Positions 42,879-51,088 of a stretch of DNA of 53,224 nucleotides are shown here, in pieces; within the stretch, counting starts at the first letter, position 1, and each line of letters starts with the position of its first letter. The DNA is from an uncultured Prevotellaceae bacterium (lineage in GTDB: Bacteria > Bacteroidota > Bacteroidia > Bacteroidales > Bacteroidaceae). The notes below the pieces were generated by a model. That model was given only the letters and a program-made list of their open reading frames with translations. It was not told where the DNA came from and did not search any database. The position numbers were made by a program, and so were the translations under genes. Where the stretch lies: assembly GCA_900318555.1 (NCBI GenBank), contig ONKX01000011.1, forward strand, positions 1-53,224. The letters are read 5' to 3'.

Positions 42879-44160
42879 GATTCTGCGCATCGCAGTACCC
42901 TCAATAGTGTCGAACATCACCGTTCCGCTGTTGGGACTCGTCGATGTGGCCATTGTCGGCCACATGGGCAGTCCCGTATATATCGGTGCGGTGGCAGTGG
43001 CGTCCATGATTTTCAGCCTGGCCTACTGGCTCTTCGGATTTCTCCGCATGGGCGTCAGCGGAATGACGGCTCAGGCGTTGGGACGTCGCGACATGACGGA
43101 GGTCACGCGCCTGTTGGTGCGTTCGCTGGCTGTCGCACTGACCATCGCCCAGCTGTTCCTCGTGCTACAGATACCCATCCGGTGGCTCGCATTCGCGCTG
43201 ATAGGTCCTACGCCAGATGTCGCGCCCCTCGCCACCACCTATTTCCATATCGTCATCTGGGGAGCGCCGGCGTCGTTGGCACTATACAGCCTGCTGGGAT
43301 GGTTCATCGGCATGCAGAACTCGCAATCTCCCCTGGTGATTTCCATCACCCAGAACGTTGTCAACATCCTCGTCTCGCTGACGCTGGTCTATGGCTTCGG
43401 CATGAAAATCGAGGGTGTTGCCCTGGGGACGCTCATCGCACAGTATGTCGGACTCTTCACGGCTATAGCCTTGCTGCTGAAATATTACAGAAGGCTGCTA
43501 CCCTATTTCCGAAGCGAGGGACTGATGCGTAACATCCACCAGTTCTTCGTCGTCAATCGCGACATCTTCCTCCGCACACTATGCCTCGTCGCCGTCACCC
43601 TCTATTTCACGTCGGCAGGCGCACGTAGCGGAGCCGTCATCCTCTCCGTCAATACGGTCATGATGCAGCTCTACCTCTTCTTCTCCTATTTCATGGACGG
43701 CTTCGCCTATGCCGGCGAGGCCTTGGGGGGCAAGACCTACGGAGCAGGCAACACTTCCGCCTTCCGCGATGCCGTTCACTGTCTGTTTCTCTGGGCCGCA
43801 GGCGTCACCCTGCTGTTTACGCTGGTCTATGTCGTGGCAGGACTAGGAATCGTAAGTCTGCTGACCGACGAACCACAGGTGCTGGCCGCTGCCGACCGCT
43901 TTCTCCCCTGGGTGTGGCTCGTTCCCGTTGCCGGAGCGGCAGCATTCATCTGGGACGGCATCTTCATCGGCATCACCGCCACGCGCGGCATGCTCCTGTC
44001 GTCGTTCGTCGCTGCCCTCTGCTTCTTTGCCGTTTTCCTATTGACAAAGACCGCCATGGGCAACCACGGCCTGTGGCTAGCCTTCGTCATCTACCTCGCC
44101 ATGCGCGGTATCCTCCAAACCCTGATGATGCGTTCGCGTATTACCAGTCGGCCAAGTTAG
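42811..44160 (+). CDS. MATE-family multidrug/cation efflux protein
   Basis: Up to 449 residues. The only upstream ATG (42811) lies 68 bp inside cydB. A TTG at 42856, with AGGAGA just before it, would begin closer to the conserved sequence (ILRIAVPSIVSNITVPLLGL), so the true start is uncertain. Twelve membrane segments are visible, and the MATE pattern VDVAIVGHMGSPVYIGAVAV and FGFLRMGVSGMTAQALGRRD is clear, closest to the DinF branch. It exports cationic compounds using sodium or protons. Coupling to cydAB is likely given the overlap. The 3' end overlaps the convergent nuclease gene by 20 bp. Confidence 0.9.
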   Translation: MHGGLSTRKSSTNRRLPTTTHTKILRIAVPSIVSNITVPLLGLVDVAIVGHMGSPVYIGAVAVASMIFSLAYWLFGFLRMGVSGMTAQALGRRDMTEVTRLLVRSLAVALTIAQLFLVLQIPIRWLAFALIGPTPDVAPLATTYFHIVIWGAPASLALYSLLGWFIGMQNSQSPLVISITQNVVNILVSLTLVYGFGMKIEGVALGTLIAQYVGLFTAIALLLKYYRRLLPYFRSEGLMRNIHQFFVVNRDIFLRTLCLVAVTLYFTSAGARSGAVILSVNTVMMQLYLFFSYFMDGFAYAGEALGGKTYGAGNTSAFRDAVHCLFLWAAGVTLLFTLVYVVAGLGIVSLLTDEPQVLAAADRFLPWVWLVPVAGAAAFIWDGIFIGITATRGMLLSSFVAALCFFAVFLLTKTAMGNHGLWLAFVIYLAMRGILQTLMMRSRITSRPS

Positions 44161-44908
44161 CCTGCGCCTCAATGCGCGTCTCAGTCTTGTCGTCCAAGGC
44201 GGGGAAAAAGTCCATCCGCGTCAGACGTTCTATCTCGTCCACGGTACGCACGGCATCCTTCATGGCCTGCTTCTTACCCTCGTTGCGATAGACGAATCCG
44301 ATGGCCTTCGGACTGCCCTTCCTGCAGAGCACCACCTTGAAGAATGCCTCGGGCACCCACACCTTGTTGCGCCCGATGGTTTTCTGGTCGCCTGTCGTGT
44401 TGAACAACGGCCCGCAGACAATGTCCACGGCACCGTATTTCCTTGCCCACTCGCGACAGAGCATTTCCAGGTCGTTCCATTCATATTTGTTCAGCCCGTG
44501 GTTCTGCGGACAGATGTTCGTAAACAGAAACGACTGCGCCATAGCCTCCTTGTCCCACTTGTTGTCGCCCGCCGGACACATGTGCCCACGGTCGTAGCGC
44601 GAATTATAATAGTCGTTGTCCGTGGCACGGCTGCCCAGGGCAATGTCCATGTCCTCCATGAATTTCTCCTCATGGCGCTGCTGCTTGCCACGCGTATGGG
44701 CCGCTGTCAGGTGCCACGCCACCCAGTTCGGCGTCTTCGTCGTCGCGTTATACGACGTCGTGTAGCCCTTGCGATGCAACACCTGCTCAGGACGGTCTTT
44801 CAGCGGAGCCGGAATCTCGTACTGCTCCACGGCCTTTTGGCCCTTGAACGCCAGCACACCCACCGCCACCGCTCCTATACATACAATGCTATATAGCTTC
44901 ATCTTCAT
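44141..44908 (-). CDS. Secreted or membrane-anchored DNA/RNA non-specific endonuclease (NUC family)
   Basis: 255 residues. The N-terminus MKMKLYSIVCIGAVAVGVLAFKG is a signal peptide or anchor. The NUC active-site motif is YDRGHMCPAGDNKWD (about 104-118, catalytic His in DRGH). The metal-binding Asn region is FLFTNICPQNHGLNKYEWND (about 128-147). The partial ending PALDDKTETRIEAQANLADW is typical of Bacteroidales members. It degrades nucleic acid in the periplasm or outside, for nutrition or against incoming DNA. It has its own promoter (44926-44956), with a short leader, and ends inside the 3' end of the MATE gene. Confidence 0.92.
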   Translation of the reverse strand: MKMKLYSIVCIGAVAVGVLAFKGQKAVEQYEIPAPLKDRPEQVLHRKGYTTSYNATTKTPNWVAWHLTAAHTRGKQQRHEEKFMEDMDIALGSRATDNDYYNSRYDRGHMCPAGDNKWDKEAMAQSFLFTNICPQNHGLNKYEWNDLEMLCREWARKYGAVDIVCGPLFNTTGDQKTIGRNKVWVPEAFFKVVLCRKGSPKAIGFVYRNEGKKQAMKDAVRTVDEIERLTRMDFFPALDDKTETRIEAQANLADW

Positions 44909-44925
44909 ATACTATTTTTGGGCGA

Positions 44926-44956
44926 CAAAGTTACGAATAAGAGAGCAAAATGCAAA
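44926..44956 (-). promoter_or_regulatory. Promoter of the NUC nuclease gene
   Basis: On the minus strand TTTG (44956-44953), a 19-bp spacer and TAACTTTG (44933-44926) match the consensus. The context (ATTTTGCTCTCTTATTCG, then TAACTTTGTCGCCC) is the same extended cassette as at 2651, 7249, 30681 and 30728. Confidence 0.8.
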
Positions 44957-45105
44957 ATGAAAACGAGTTTTTCTTTTCATTTTTGAGCGAAAGGACTCGA
45001 ACTTGTTCGCTGCCGTCGTTCGTACATCGTTCGTATATCGTAGGCGTAAAAATGGTATGACGAAAAATCAATGCAATGCAATATTGCAATATTACTCTTA
45101 GTATT
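44957..45105. other. Intergenic region with direct repeats and a palindrome
   Basis: TCGTTCGTA occurs at 45016-45024 and 45027-45035 with an 11-bp pitch, and CGTATATCGTA follows. A 12-bp palindrome, TGCAATATTGCA, lies at 45077-45088, just past the end of the 45106 gene. There is no classical terminator. The palindrome may end the accessory operon or mark a junction. Confidence 0.5.
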
Positions 45106-45528
45106 TTATAAAACTTCTCCAAATTTCTTCCACCACCAAGCAGCTCGCTCACGCTCTTTTCGGATGGCAGCAAGCACCTCTTTATAGTTCAGCTGATTGA
45201 TTTCAATGCTGTCACGATTACCTTGAAACACAATGATGAACGAAGTGTCGCCATCTATATACGTTGGACTCTGATGCATCCCTAACAGCTTGCCGAGATA
45301 ATCATCAAACTGCGTCTCGCTTTCCGTTAAAAACAATTGATACACCCTTCTAGGAGTGTTTACAGCCTCAATGAGCTTTACCGTACCCATTCTCGCCACA
45401 TCATTCACCTCAACTATCTTAAACTCATCCTGCCTGACATCCAACGGCTCCGTCAGTCCCTTGCATTGCGTTCTGGGGAAGGCGACATACTCACCCAGGC
45501 GCTCTTTGCTGATTTTTGTCACCTTCAT
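45106..45528 (-). CDS. Small protein of unknown function, last gene of the restriction-like operon
   Basis: 140 residues from ATG 45528; a TTG at 45537 overlaps the previous stop, but AAGGAG at 45540-45545 is better spaced for 45528. The sequence MKVTKISKERLGEYVAFPRT begins it, and the C-terminus is basic and tryptophan-rich (ERERAAWWWKKFGEVL). No signal peptide, membrane segment or recognisable catalytic motif is seen. It is translationally coupled or nearly so to the 45534 gene, which suggests a shared job. Function unknown; a role in the neighbouring defence-type system is inferred from position only. Confidence 0.7.
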   Translation of the reverse strand: MKVTKISKERLGEYVAFPRTQCKGLTEPLDVRQDEFKIVEVNDVARMGTVKLIEAVNTPRRVYQLFLTESETQFDDYLGKLLGMHQSPTYIDGDTSFIIVFQGNRDSIEINQLNYKEVLAAIRKERERAAWWWKKFGEVL

Positions 45529-45533
45529 GTTTG

Positions 45534-46706
45534 TCAATACTCCTTTAATACATAAGTTCCGTTGGCCAGTGTCCGCACTTCAAGAAGACCTTGATAACAA
45601 GTCGCGACCATCTTTCGGAAGTCTGAGAGCCGGAGTGCTCCATGGTCTTTGTCCACCCATTGGTTGCTAAGGTAAAGGGTTTCACCGTCAACGTCGAAAG
45701 GATTATCAAACCACCTCGTCGATGTACTGCGTGTGTTACGCTCCAACAGTTCGTCGTATGAACAGCTGACAAACATCCCGTTCAAATTGAACTCATCGTC
45801 CTTGACCACAGTGATCAACTGATTGCGACGGAAGTAAGGCATTAGGGAATCCAGCTTGTCAAGATGATACAGTTGCTTTACGACGTCTAAGACAAAGCCA
45901 TTCACCGTATGACTCTTTACGAGATACTCGCCAGGCACATCATCCGTGGCCTCTGCTTCGGCTTCTGTATGTTCACCAAACAATGTCATCGGTTCGTATT
46001 CAGGCTCGTCCGATTCCTCATCGTCCCATTCAACCTCAATACCAAGATGTGGCAGGAATTCGGCAAGTAATCTGAGGTCTTTCACCTTTTGTTCATTGCT
46101 CAGTTGTCTCAACACGTAAAAACCATCAACCATTTTTTGTGGAGGCGAGACATTCCTGTCTCTTTTCACCTCTTGCCGCTCTACGATACAGATGTCTTTC
46201 TCTTCCACCTGATGCCAGGCTTTATGGTTATATCGGTTGTTGTAAATGAACTCCAGTCCTATTTTCTTCAGCGTCTTAATCCATGTGCCTACAGCCTTGC
46301 GCTCATGGAATACCGTCCCATCGGCAAACCTTACGGTGAAGCCTACAGACACGCGCTTTTGTCTACGTTCTGCCTTCGTGGCCTTATCATCCGTCTCAAC
46401 AACGGTTTCCTCTTCTATCGGCTCAGGAGGACACGGAGTCTTTTTAGTTCCCTCTTTTTCATCTTCTTGTTGTGGACGCAGATAATCAATAGATACACTT
46501 TCGCCGGGAACATTGTCAATAGTTATCCTTACAGGGCAGCGCAGTTTGGAGATGGCTTCTTCGGCAGCCTGTCTAATCAGGGGGATAACGTCTTGCATCA
46601 CATATTCGTCCTCGGCCTCTTCAATGGATTTCTTTTGTTCATCGGACAGTGGTGTACCTTTTCTGTTGAGGTATTCCATTGTTCTGTAGAATTCTTCGAT
46701 GTTCAT
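45534..46706 (-). CDS. Protein of unknown function in the restriction-like operon
   Basis: 390 residues. The N-terminal helical part (EEFYRTMEYLNRKGTPLSDE) is followed by an acidic linker (about 75-110). A compact region near 118-160 (VSVGFTVRFADGTVFHERKA, then VGTWIKTLKKIGLEFIY) resembles small domains repeatedly seen in restriction-associated proteins. A second acidic stretch near 230-265 is followed by a C-terminal domain (LVKSHTVNGFVLDVVKQLYH). I recognise no nuclease or ATPase motif. It lies 22 bp after the helicase gene and directly before the 140-residue gene. A specificity or adaptor role is a guess. It could equally be an unrelated cargo gene. Confidence 0.75.
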   Translation of the reverse strand: MNIEEFYRTMEYLNRKGTPLSDEQKKSIEEAEDEYVMQDVIPLIRQAAEEAISKLRCPVRITIDNVPGESVSIDYLRPQQEDEKEGTKKTPCPPEPIEEETVVETDDKATKAERRQKRVSVGFTVRFADGTVFHERKAVGTWIKTLKKIGLEFIYNNRYNHKAWHQVEEKDICIVERQEVKRDRNVSPPQKMVDGFYVLRQLSNEQKVKDLRLLAEFLPHLGIEVEWDDEESDEPEYEPMTLFGEHTEAEAEATDDVPGEYLVKSHTVNGFVLDVVKQLYHLDKLDSLMPYFRRNQLITVVKDDEFNLNGMFVSCSYDELLERNTRSTSTRWFDNPFDVDGETLYLSNQWVDKDHGALRLSDFRKMVATCYQGLLEVRTLANGTYVLKEY

Positions 46707-46728
46707 ATCTTTATCGTTTTAAGTTTTA

Positions 46729-48411
46729 CTATTCGTTGTCCCAGAACTCCTCAAAGCGGTGGTAAGACTGCTGGTCGCCAAAGCGCCCCAGATTGTCCGT
46801 GAAGTCGATTATGCGACAGGTCTCTGTCCCTCCGAACTCTGGCCCTCGCAGTCCTCTGCCTACGATTTGCTCATAGAGTATGTCGCTGAAGATGGGACGG
46901 CAGATGACGATGTAGTTCGTCTTAGGAGCATCGAATCCCGTAGTCAGCACACTGTGATTGATTAGGAACTCAATCTCTCCATTGCGGAACCGCTCAATAT
47001 ATACCAGCCGCTTGCTTCGGGGGGTGTTGGCAGTAATAGCTGCGGCCTTTCTGCCGTTCACGACTAATGCTGCAGCCAGCAGTCTGGCATGCTCCACGTT
47101 GCAGGCATAGACAATCACTTGTCCCTGTTCGATGGCAAGCAGTCTTTCCAGTATCTTCTTGTTCCTGTCGGCATTCCTGGCCAGCTCCTTACAGCCCCGT
47201 GACATTTCAAACTCCAGTTCATCGAGCGACGGGTCTGGATAGCCGGGTTCGTATTTGACGGTATAGATAGCACCGGTGGCGATAATCTCGTGGATGGGAC
47301 GAGCCAAGTATCCCTTGGCTCGGAAATAATGTACAGGTCTGTCCCGATACTCTTCTGGCAGGTTGGGTGTCACCAGTCTGAATACGAAGAATCGTGTCAG
47401 TTTCGTAATGTCATCCGTACGTCCAGGAGTAGCAGTTAGTCCACACACGGGGAACATCTTTTCTCCCCTGATACGCTGGCTGTACTCATAGAAGGTGTTA
47501 TACATCATGGTCACCGCCCTATGTGCCTCGTCGATAATACAGGCCCCGCAGTTCTCTATCAGCAAGCGTGTCTCCTCATTGCCACCGTTAAGCAGAGCTT
47601 GATATAGTTTATTGATGCTGCATACCACCACGCCTCCACACATATCGGCTTCGTGAAGACGGTGTCCGCCGTACATTCTGTATATACGCAAGCTCTCTGT
47701 GAACTCCATGTGTTGCCATATCTGTTGGAAGGTCACGATAGCCTGCTCACACAGTTCTTCACTTTGGGCTATCCATATCAGGTATTTCCCGGCGAAGAAT
47801 CTCGGGCGCAGGAACTCTGTGTAGGCTTCAACGGCTATGCGCGTCTTTCCCGAACCTGTAGGCAGGCTGATGAGGCACTTTGCATCGTCGCCGAGTTCTG
47901 TCAAAGCCTTCTTCAGTTCGTCCTTCAAGTGCAGCTGGTAGTCCTTTAGCGTGGGTAACCGCTTATAGGGTTCCACGTCCTCATAGTCCTCATAGCGCAG
48001 CGTACCGCTTTTCTTTCCGCTGAATAATTGGTCAATGCCCGAATTCTCCATGAAGGCCCTGGGCCAGGCACCACCTCGCATCCAGTTCAGCTCGGCCAGT
48101 TTCCGTGTTTTGTGACGGTCGCTCTTACCATTTGAACCGCAACGCTTCATGAACTCGTCTTCCCTCACATCATCAGTCCAACAGTCTATGATTTTCTTTC
48201 TCAGCTCCTTAGTGCTCTGACTGCTGCCTGCAAAGAAATCGGAACCCTCCACCCGCAGCATCAGCTCTAACTTTTCGTAAGTAGTCAAACTTCTCTCAAG
48301 AATATTGAGCAGGTTCGACATGTCACGCTCCTCAGCCAGCATGTTGATAAACCTGCCTGAGAGACCATAGTTGTTAATCAGCAGTTGCGCCGTTTCCTTG
48401 TAGATGCTCAT
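46729..48411 (-). CDS. DEAD/DEAH-box superfamily 2 helicase of restriction type
   Basis: 560 residues from ATG 48411; the open frame reaches 48708, but that part overlaps the DUF262-HNH gene in another frame. Residues 1-160 are a helical N-terminal region I do not recognise. Then come PTLKDYQLHLKDELKKAL (Q-motif-like), Walker A SLPTGSGKTRIAVEAY (about 185), Walker B/DEAH CIIDEAHRAV (about 294), motif III VCGLTATPGR (about 320) and the C-terminal lobe with LTTGFDAPKTNYIVICRP and motif VI YEQIVGRGLRGPEFGG (about 518). This is the ResIII-like translocase pattern of type I/III restriction and related defence systems. No nuclease domain is fused; the adjacent HNH protein could supply cleavage. It starts 7 bp after the upstream gene. 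Confidence 0.9.
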   Translation of the reverse strand: MSIYKETAQLLINNYGLSGRFINMLAEERDMSNLLNILERSLTTYEKLELMLRVEGSDFFAGSSQSTKELRKKIIDCWTDDVREDEFMKRCGSNGKSDRHKTRKLAELNWMRGGAWPRAFMENSGIDQLFSGKKSGTLRYEDYEDVEPYKRLPTLKDYQLHLKDELKKALTELGDDAKCLISLPTGSGKTRIAVEAYTEFLRPRFFAGKYLIWIAQSEELCEQAIVTFQQIWQHMEFTESLRIYRMYGGHRLHEADMCGGVVVCSINKLYQALLNGGNEETRLLIENCGACIIDEAHRAVTMMYNTFYEYSQRIRGEKMFPVCGLTATPGRTDDITKLTRFFVFRLVTPNLPEEYRDRPVHYFRAKGYLARPIHEIIATGAIYTVKYEPGYPDPSLDELEFEMSRGCKELARNADRNKKILERLLAIEQGQVIVYACNVEHARLLAAALVVNGRKAAAITANTPRSKRLVYIERFRNGEIEFLINHSVLTTGFDAPKTNYIVICRPIFSDILYEQIVGRGLRGPEFGGTETCRIIDFTDNLGRFGDQQSYHRFEEFWDNE

Positions 48412-48418
48412 AATTCTG

Positions 48419-49579
48419 TTACTTGTTGCCCTTAGCCCTGTTATGCGTCTTGCAGAGCATCTGGCAGTTCTCGATACTGGTGGCTCCGCCTTTGCTCCAT
48501 GCCGACACGTGGTCTGCATCCATCTCCGCAGGTTTCCATATCTTCGTTCGGTTGGCATCGGGACCAATGGCACAGAGCGGACAGTTGCTGATACCTTTCT
48601 CTGTGGCCTCCTGAGTCTGCCGGCGGTAGACGGCACGCTTCGTGGCCTCGTCAAAGATACGAATGTCGAGCAACTTCCTATCCTGACATCCGCCAAGCAC
48701 ATATTCAAATATACCTTTGCGGTTCTTCACGTAGGGATCAGCATAAAGTTGATGCACCTTTTCGGCAACCTCTGCTGGACTATATGGCTTCAAGTGGTAT
48801 GTCTCATAAAGACGCCCCCATTCCAAACCTCGCATTTCGCTTTCAACATCAGTGAATACTGAGCCAATCCAGTCGATGACACTGTTGAAATATGCTTTCA
48901 TCTCGCTGATATCACCCTGATGACGATGCTTACTCATATAGTCCTCCACCTGTCCGCGACTCACCCATTGTAGAGCACGTTCAAGATAATCCTGACGATT
49001 TACGGCTCCACTCACAAAGTGACTCCACTTCTGTATGTTTGCGTTCTGGGAATTACTGAATTCCGCCTTTGCTGTCGTCACGAACTCACCAGAATAGACG
49101 GCATTTAGCAGTTCTTGGCGATTCAACGGAACACCGGCGATGTTCACCGTCTCGAACCACTTGCGAATCTCGTCCTCCGTGCCTTCGCATTCATATACCA
49201 ACAGCCTAGTGTCGGCTATCCGCTGTTTCAGATTCTCAGGCAGACTGCTAAAGTATTGAGGTATGCCGTTCTGGTCGATGATTGCGAGTTTACCCGTGAC
49301 GAAGCGTCCCAGCGATGTGATGCGTTGCTGACCGTCAAGCACCTCCCATCGGTCTTCGTCGGTCTTGTTGAAGTAGAACACGCCCAGCGGGTAGCTGTTC
49401 AGGGCCGATTGCACCACGGCCACATCCTTCTTGCCGTCAGCATAAATATAGTTACGTTGATACTCGGGCTGGATGGTCAGACGACCAGAAAGACCATAAA
49501 GGCCCTTGCCTTCCAATTCGTTATATACGAAGCCGTCGCAGACCTCGCTCACAGTGTAGGTTCTTAGCTTTGTATCCAT
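48419..49579 (-). CDS. DUF262 (ParB-like) and HNH endonuclease protein
   Basis: 386 residues. The DUF262 domain (about 1-200) carries IQPEYQRNYIY and the diagnostic WEVLDGQQRITSLGRFV (about 79-95), a ParB/Srx-like nucleotide-binding core. The C-terminal HNH domain has CPLC (about 333), MDADHVSAWSKGGATSIENC (about 354-373) and LCKTHNRAKG, so zinc ligands and the catalytic His are intact. DUF262 plus a nuclease is the plan of GmrSD-type and related modification-sensing systems, and such proteins are common in phage-defence loci. The gene lies 4 bp after the methyltransferase and 7 bp before the helicase, so the three almost certainly work together. Confidence 0.9.
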   Translation of the reverse strand: MDTKLRTYTVSEVCDGFVYNELEGKGLYGLSGRLTIQPEYQRNYIYADGKKDVAVVQSALNSYPLGVFYFNKTDEDRWEVLDGQQRITSLGRFVTGKLAIIDQNGIPQYFSSLPENLKQRIADTRLLVYECEGTEDEIRKWFETVNIAGVPLNRQELLNAVYSGEFVTTAKAEFSNSQNANIQKWSHFVSGAVNRQDYLERALQWVSRGQVEDYMSKHRHQGDISEMKAYFNSVIDWIGSVFTDVESEMRGLEWGRLYETYHLKPYSPAEVAEKVHQLYADPYVKNRKGIFEYVLGGCQDRKLLDIRIFDEATKRAVYRRQTQEATEKGISNCPLCAIGPDANRTKIWKPAEMDADHVSAWSKGGATSIENCQMLCKTHNRAKGNK

Positions 49580-49583
49580 AATG

Positions 49584-50762
49584 TTATTGTTTTTTGCGGA
49601 TAAATATTCTTTTGTATTCAGAGTGTACCATGCGTCCTTCTTTATTCATATAATATGTTTTCTTTTCACCTTTCCCTATCAGTACGGCATTTTCATTTGT
49701 TTTTGTTCCCAATGCTCCTGTTTCTATGTCATCTATTGTTCTATATTCTTTGTATTCATTATAACGACGCAGATCAGGGAAATCATCATGGCATCCAAAT
49801 TGTGTCAATCCTAATATCTCAAATTGTTCAGGACAATACTTGTCAAGAAAAGAAATAGGTACACCCATCACCCCATTGTAGTCAGATGGAATTGCGTCGG
49901 TAAATGGAACCTCAATTGCATCATAATTGTCATATTGTTCATAACTATTTTTTCCCTTTATCTCCTTATGACGACTATACTTCAAGTTGTCCTCCATTGT
50001 CATTAGTTGTAAATACTGATGACGACGTCCATGATCAAGATTGGTAAGCCATATTGAAGGAACATTTTTCATGTTAATACCATCTACTACCTTATCAACA
50101 TCATCGGGGTTCTTAGTTTCAAACCACATACCACCGGCCCATTCTTTTCTGCCAGACCATATTTTGTTTTCTTTAAAATATGGAAATATCTCTTTTATTG
50201 TCACACAATTCTTGTTGCCAATCATGATAAATGATTTACCACTTTCCATAATCCATGCAAAGAAATCACGGAATAAGGAAAAAGGTGGATTGGTGACAAT
50301 AATGTCTGATTCATCACGTAATTGAGTAACTTCTTTGCTTCTGAAGTCACCATCGCCTTGCAGATAATCCCACTCTAAGTCATCGAGATTAATGCGCCCA
50401 TCACCTGTCTTGTCATGTGTCAGTACGAATATCTTTCCGTGAGTCTGTGTCTTGACAGAATCATAGTGTGGGGAATTGGTCTCAAGAAAAGACAACTGTA
50501 CAGGATATTTATATTTCTTACTCTCTGGTGCATAACTAGTTGAAATCAGTTTCCGCATACCCAATCGCTCAAAGTTCTGGGCGAAGTAGCGGGTAAAATT
50601 GCTCCAATCAGGATCATCACACGGTAACAATACCGTTTTGTCTCGGAATACGTCAGTGTCGTACTCCAGATAGGCTTCCATTTCACGCTCAATGTCGTGA
50701 TATTGGGTGTAGAACTCGTCGTTCTTGGCTGACTTTGCAGCCGATAGTTTCTCGTTTGCCAT
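49584..50762 (-). CDS. EcoRI-type adenine-specific DNA methyltransferase
   Basis: 392 residues. It opens MANEKLSAAKSAKNDEFYTQ, the usual start of the M.EcoRI family. The AdoMet-binding region is DKTVLLPCDDPDWSNFTRYF (about 41-60). The catalytic motif IV is DIIVTNPPFSLFRDFF (NPPF at about 157-160). Downstream patterns include GKSFIMIGNKNC and GVPISFLDKYCPEQFEILGL. It would methylate adenine-N6 in host DNA, either protecting it from the neighbouring nuclease or marking targets. It is first of five genes. Its own codon use and the AT content of its 5' half differ from the housekeeping genes, suggesting transfer. No EcoRI-like endonuclease is present; the DUF262-HNH protein is the likely cleaving partner. 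Confidence 0.93.
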   Translation of the reverse strand: MANEKLSAAKSAKNDEFYTQYHDIEREMEAYLEYDTDVFRDKTVLLPCDDPDWSNFTRYFAQNFERLGMRKLISTSYAPESKKYKYPVQLSFLETNSPHYDSVKTQTHGKIFVLTHDKTGDGRINLDDLEWDYLQGDGDFRSKEVTQLRDESDIIVTNPPFSLFRDFFAWIMESGKSFIMIGNKNCVTIKEIFPYFKENKIWSGRKEWAGGMWFETKNPDDVDKVVDGINMKNVPSIWLTNLDHGRRHQYLQLMTMEDNLKYSRHKEIKGKNSYEQYDNYDAIEVPFTDAIPSDYNGVMGVPISFLDKYCPEQFEILGLTQFGCHDDFPDLRRYNEYKEYRTIDDIETGALGTKTNENAVLIGKGEKKTYYMNKEGRMVHSEYKRIFIRKKQ

Positions 50763-50766
50763 AGTC

Positions 50767-50812
50767 GCAATTGATAGTTTTACGTTCCTGTCAGCATCTG
50801 ACTATCAATCGC
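50767..50812. repeat. Hairpin immediately upstream of the methyltransferase start
   Basis: GCAATTGATAGT (50767-50778) pairs with ACTATCAATCGC (50801-50812) at 11 of 12 positions. The 22-nt loop contains the smaller inverted repeat TCAG/CTGA. It sits 5 bp before the ATG of the minus-strand gene and would cover its ribosome-binding region in RNA, or serve as an operator in DNA. Confidence 0.7.
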
Positions 50813-50843
50813 AAACGCACAAAGAAAGCGTGACACTTCTTAT

Positions 50844-51027
50844 GCGTTAAGCTGGGGCTTGCGTAGGAATTGGAACCCCATCCAGTCTAAGAATGCATCA
50901 CGCCTATTGGCGAGTCTGCATTGCTATATTGACTGGAATAGGGATGCCGCTATCCAGCACCCCGCAATCTCTATTACTTCCGAGCGTTATTATTCCAAAT
51001 TGTTTCCTACGCAATTTTGCTTAACGC
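50844..51027 (-). ncRNA. Nested inverted-repeat element: structured leader RNA or MITE-like DNA element
   Basis: Outer arms GCGTTAAGC (50844-50852) and GCTTAACGC (51019-51027) pair perfectly. The next arms TTGCGTAGGAA (50859-50869) and TTCCTACGCAA (51004-51014) also pair, followed by TTGGAA/TTCCAA (50870-50875 and 50993-50998). Inside, TCCAGTC/GACTGGA (50881-50887/50931-50937) encloses AATGCA/TGCATT (50892-50897/50917-50922) around CGCC-TATT-GGCG (50901-50912). A further hairpin GGAT/ATCC lies at 50942-50955. TGGGG/CCCCA (50853-50857/50876-50880) offers an alternative fold. It contains no ORF and lies between the operon promoter and the methyltransferase, so it would be transcribed. Whether it acts as RNA or DNA is unknown. 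Confidence 0.65.
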
Positions 51028-51080
51028 GAAATAATAGCAAATGCTTCTTTGTTAGTCCGAATTTCTCCCCGAACCGAGGG

Positions 51081-51088
51081 CAAAGATA
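51081..51088 (-). promoter_or_regulatory. Likely promoter box of the methyltransferase-helicase operon
   Basis: TATCTTTG reads on the minus strand about 320 bp before the first gene. No good minus-33 TTTG is visible. It implies an unusually long leader of roughly 310 nt that contains the structured element. Confidence 0.55.

Noticed and set aside
45016-45035. CRISPR-like repeats (TCGTTCGTA twice)
   Set aside because: The units are only 9 bp with an 11-bp pitch and there are no spacers or cas genes.
48412-48708. Extended N-terminus of the helicase from 48708
   Set aside because: It overlaps the HNH-coding part of the previous gene in another frame and has arginine-rich shadow composition. 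MSIYKETAQ at 48411 is a natural start.
50844-51027. Retron-type RNA as an explanation for the nested inverted repeats
   Set aside because: The outer arms suggest it, but no reverse transcriptase gene is adjacent. Kept only as an unexplained structured element.
50844-51027. Invertible promoter flanked by inverted repeats
   Set aside because: No convincing promoter box lies between the arms, and no recombinase gene is nearby. It cannot be excluded without read data.
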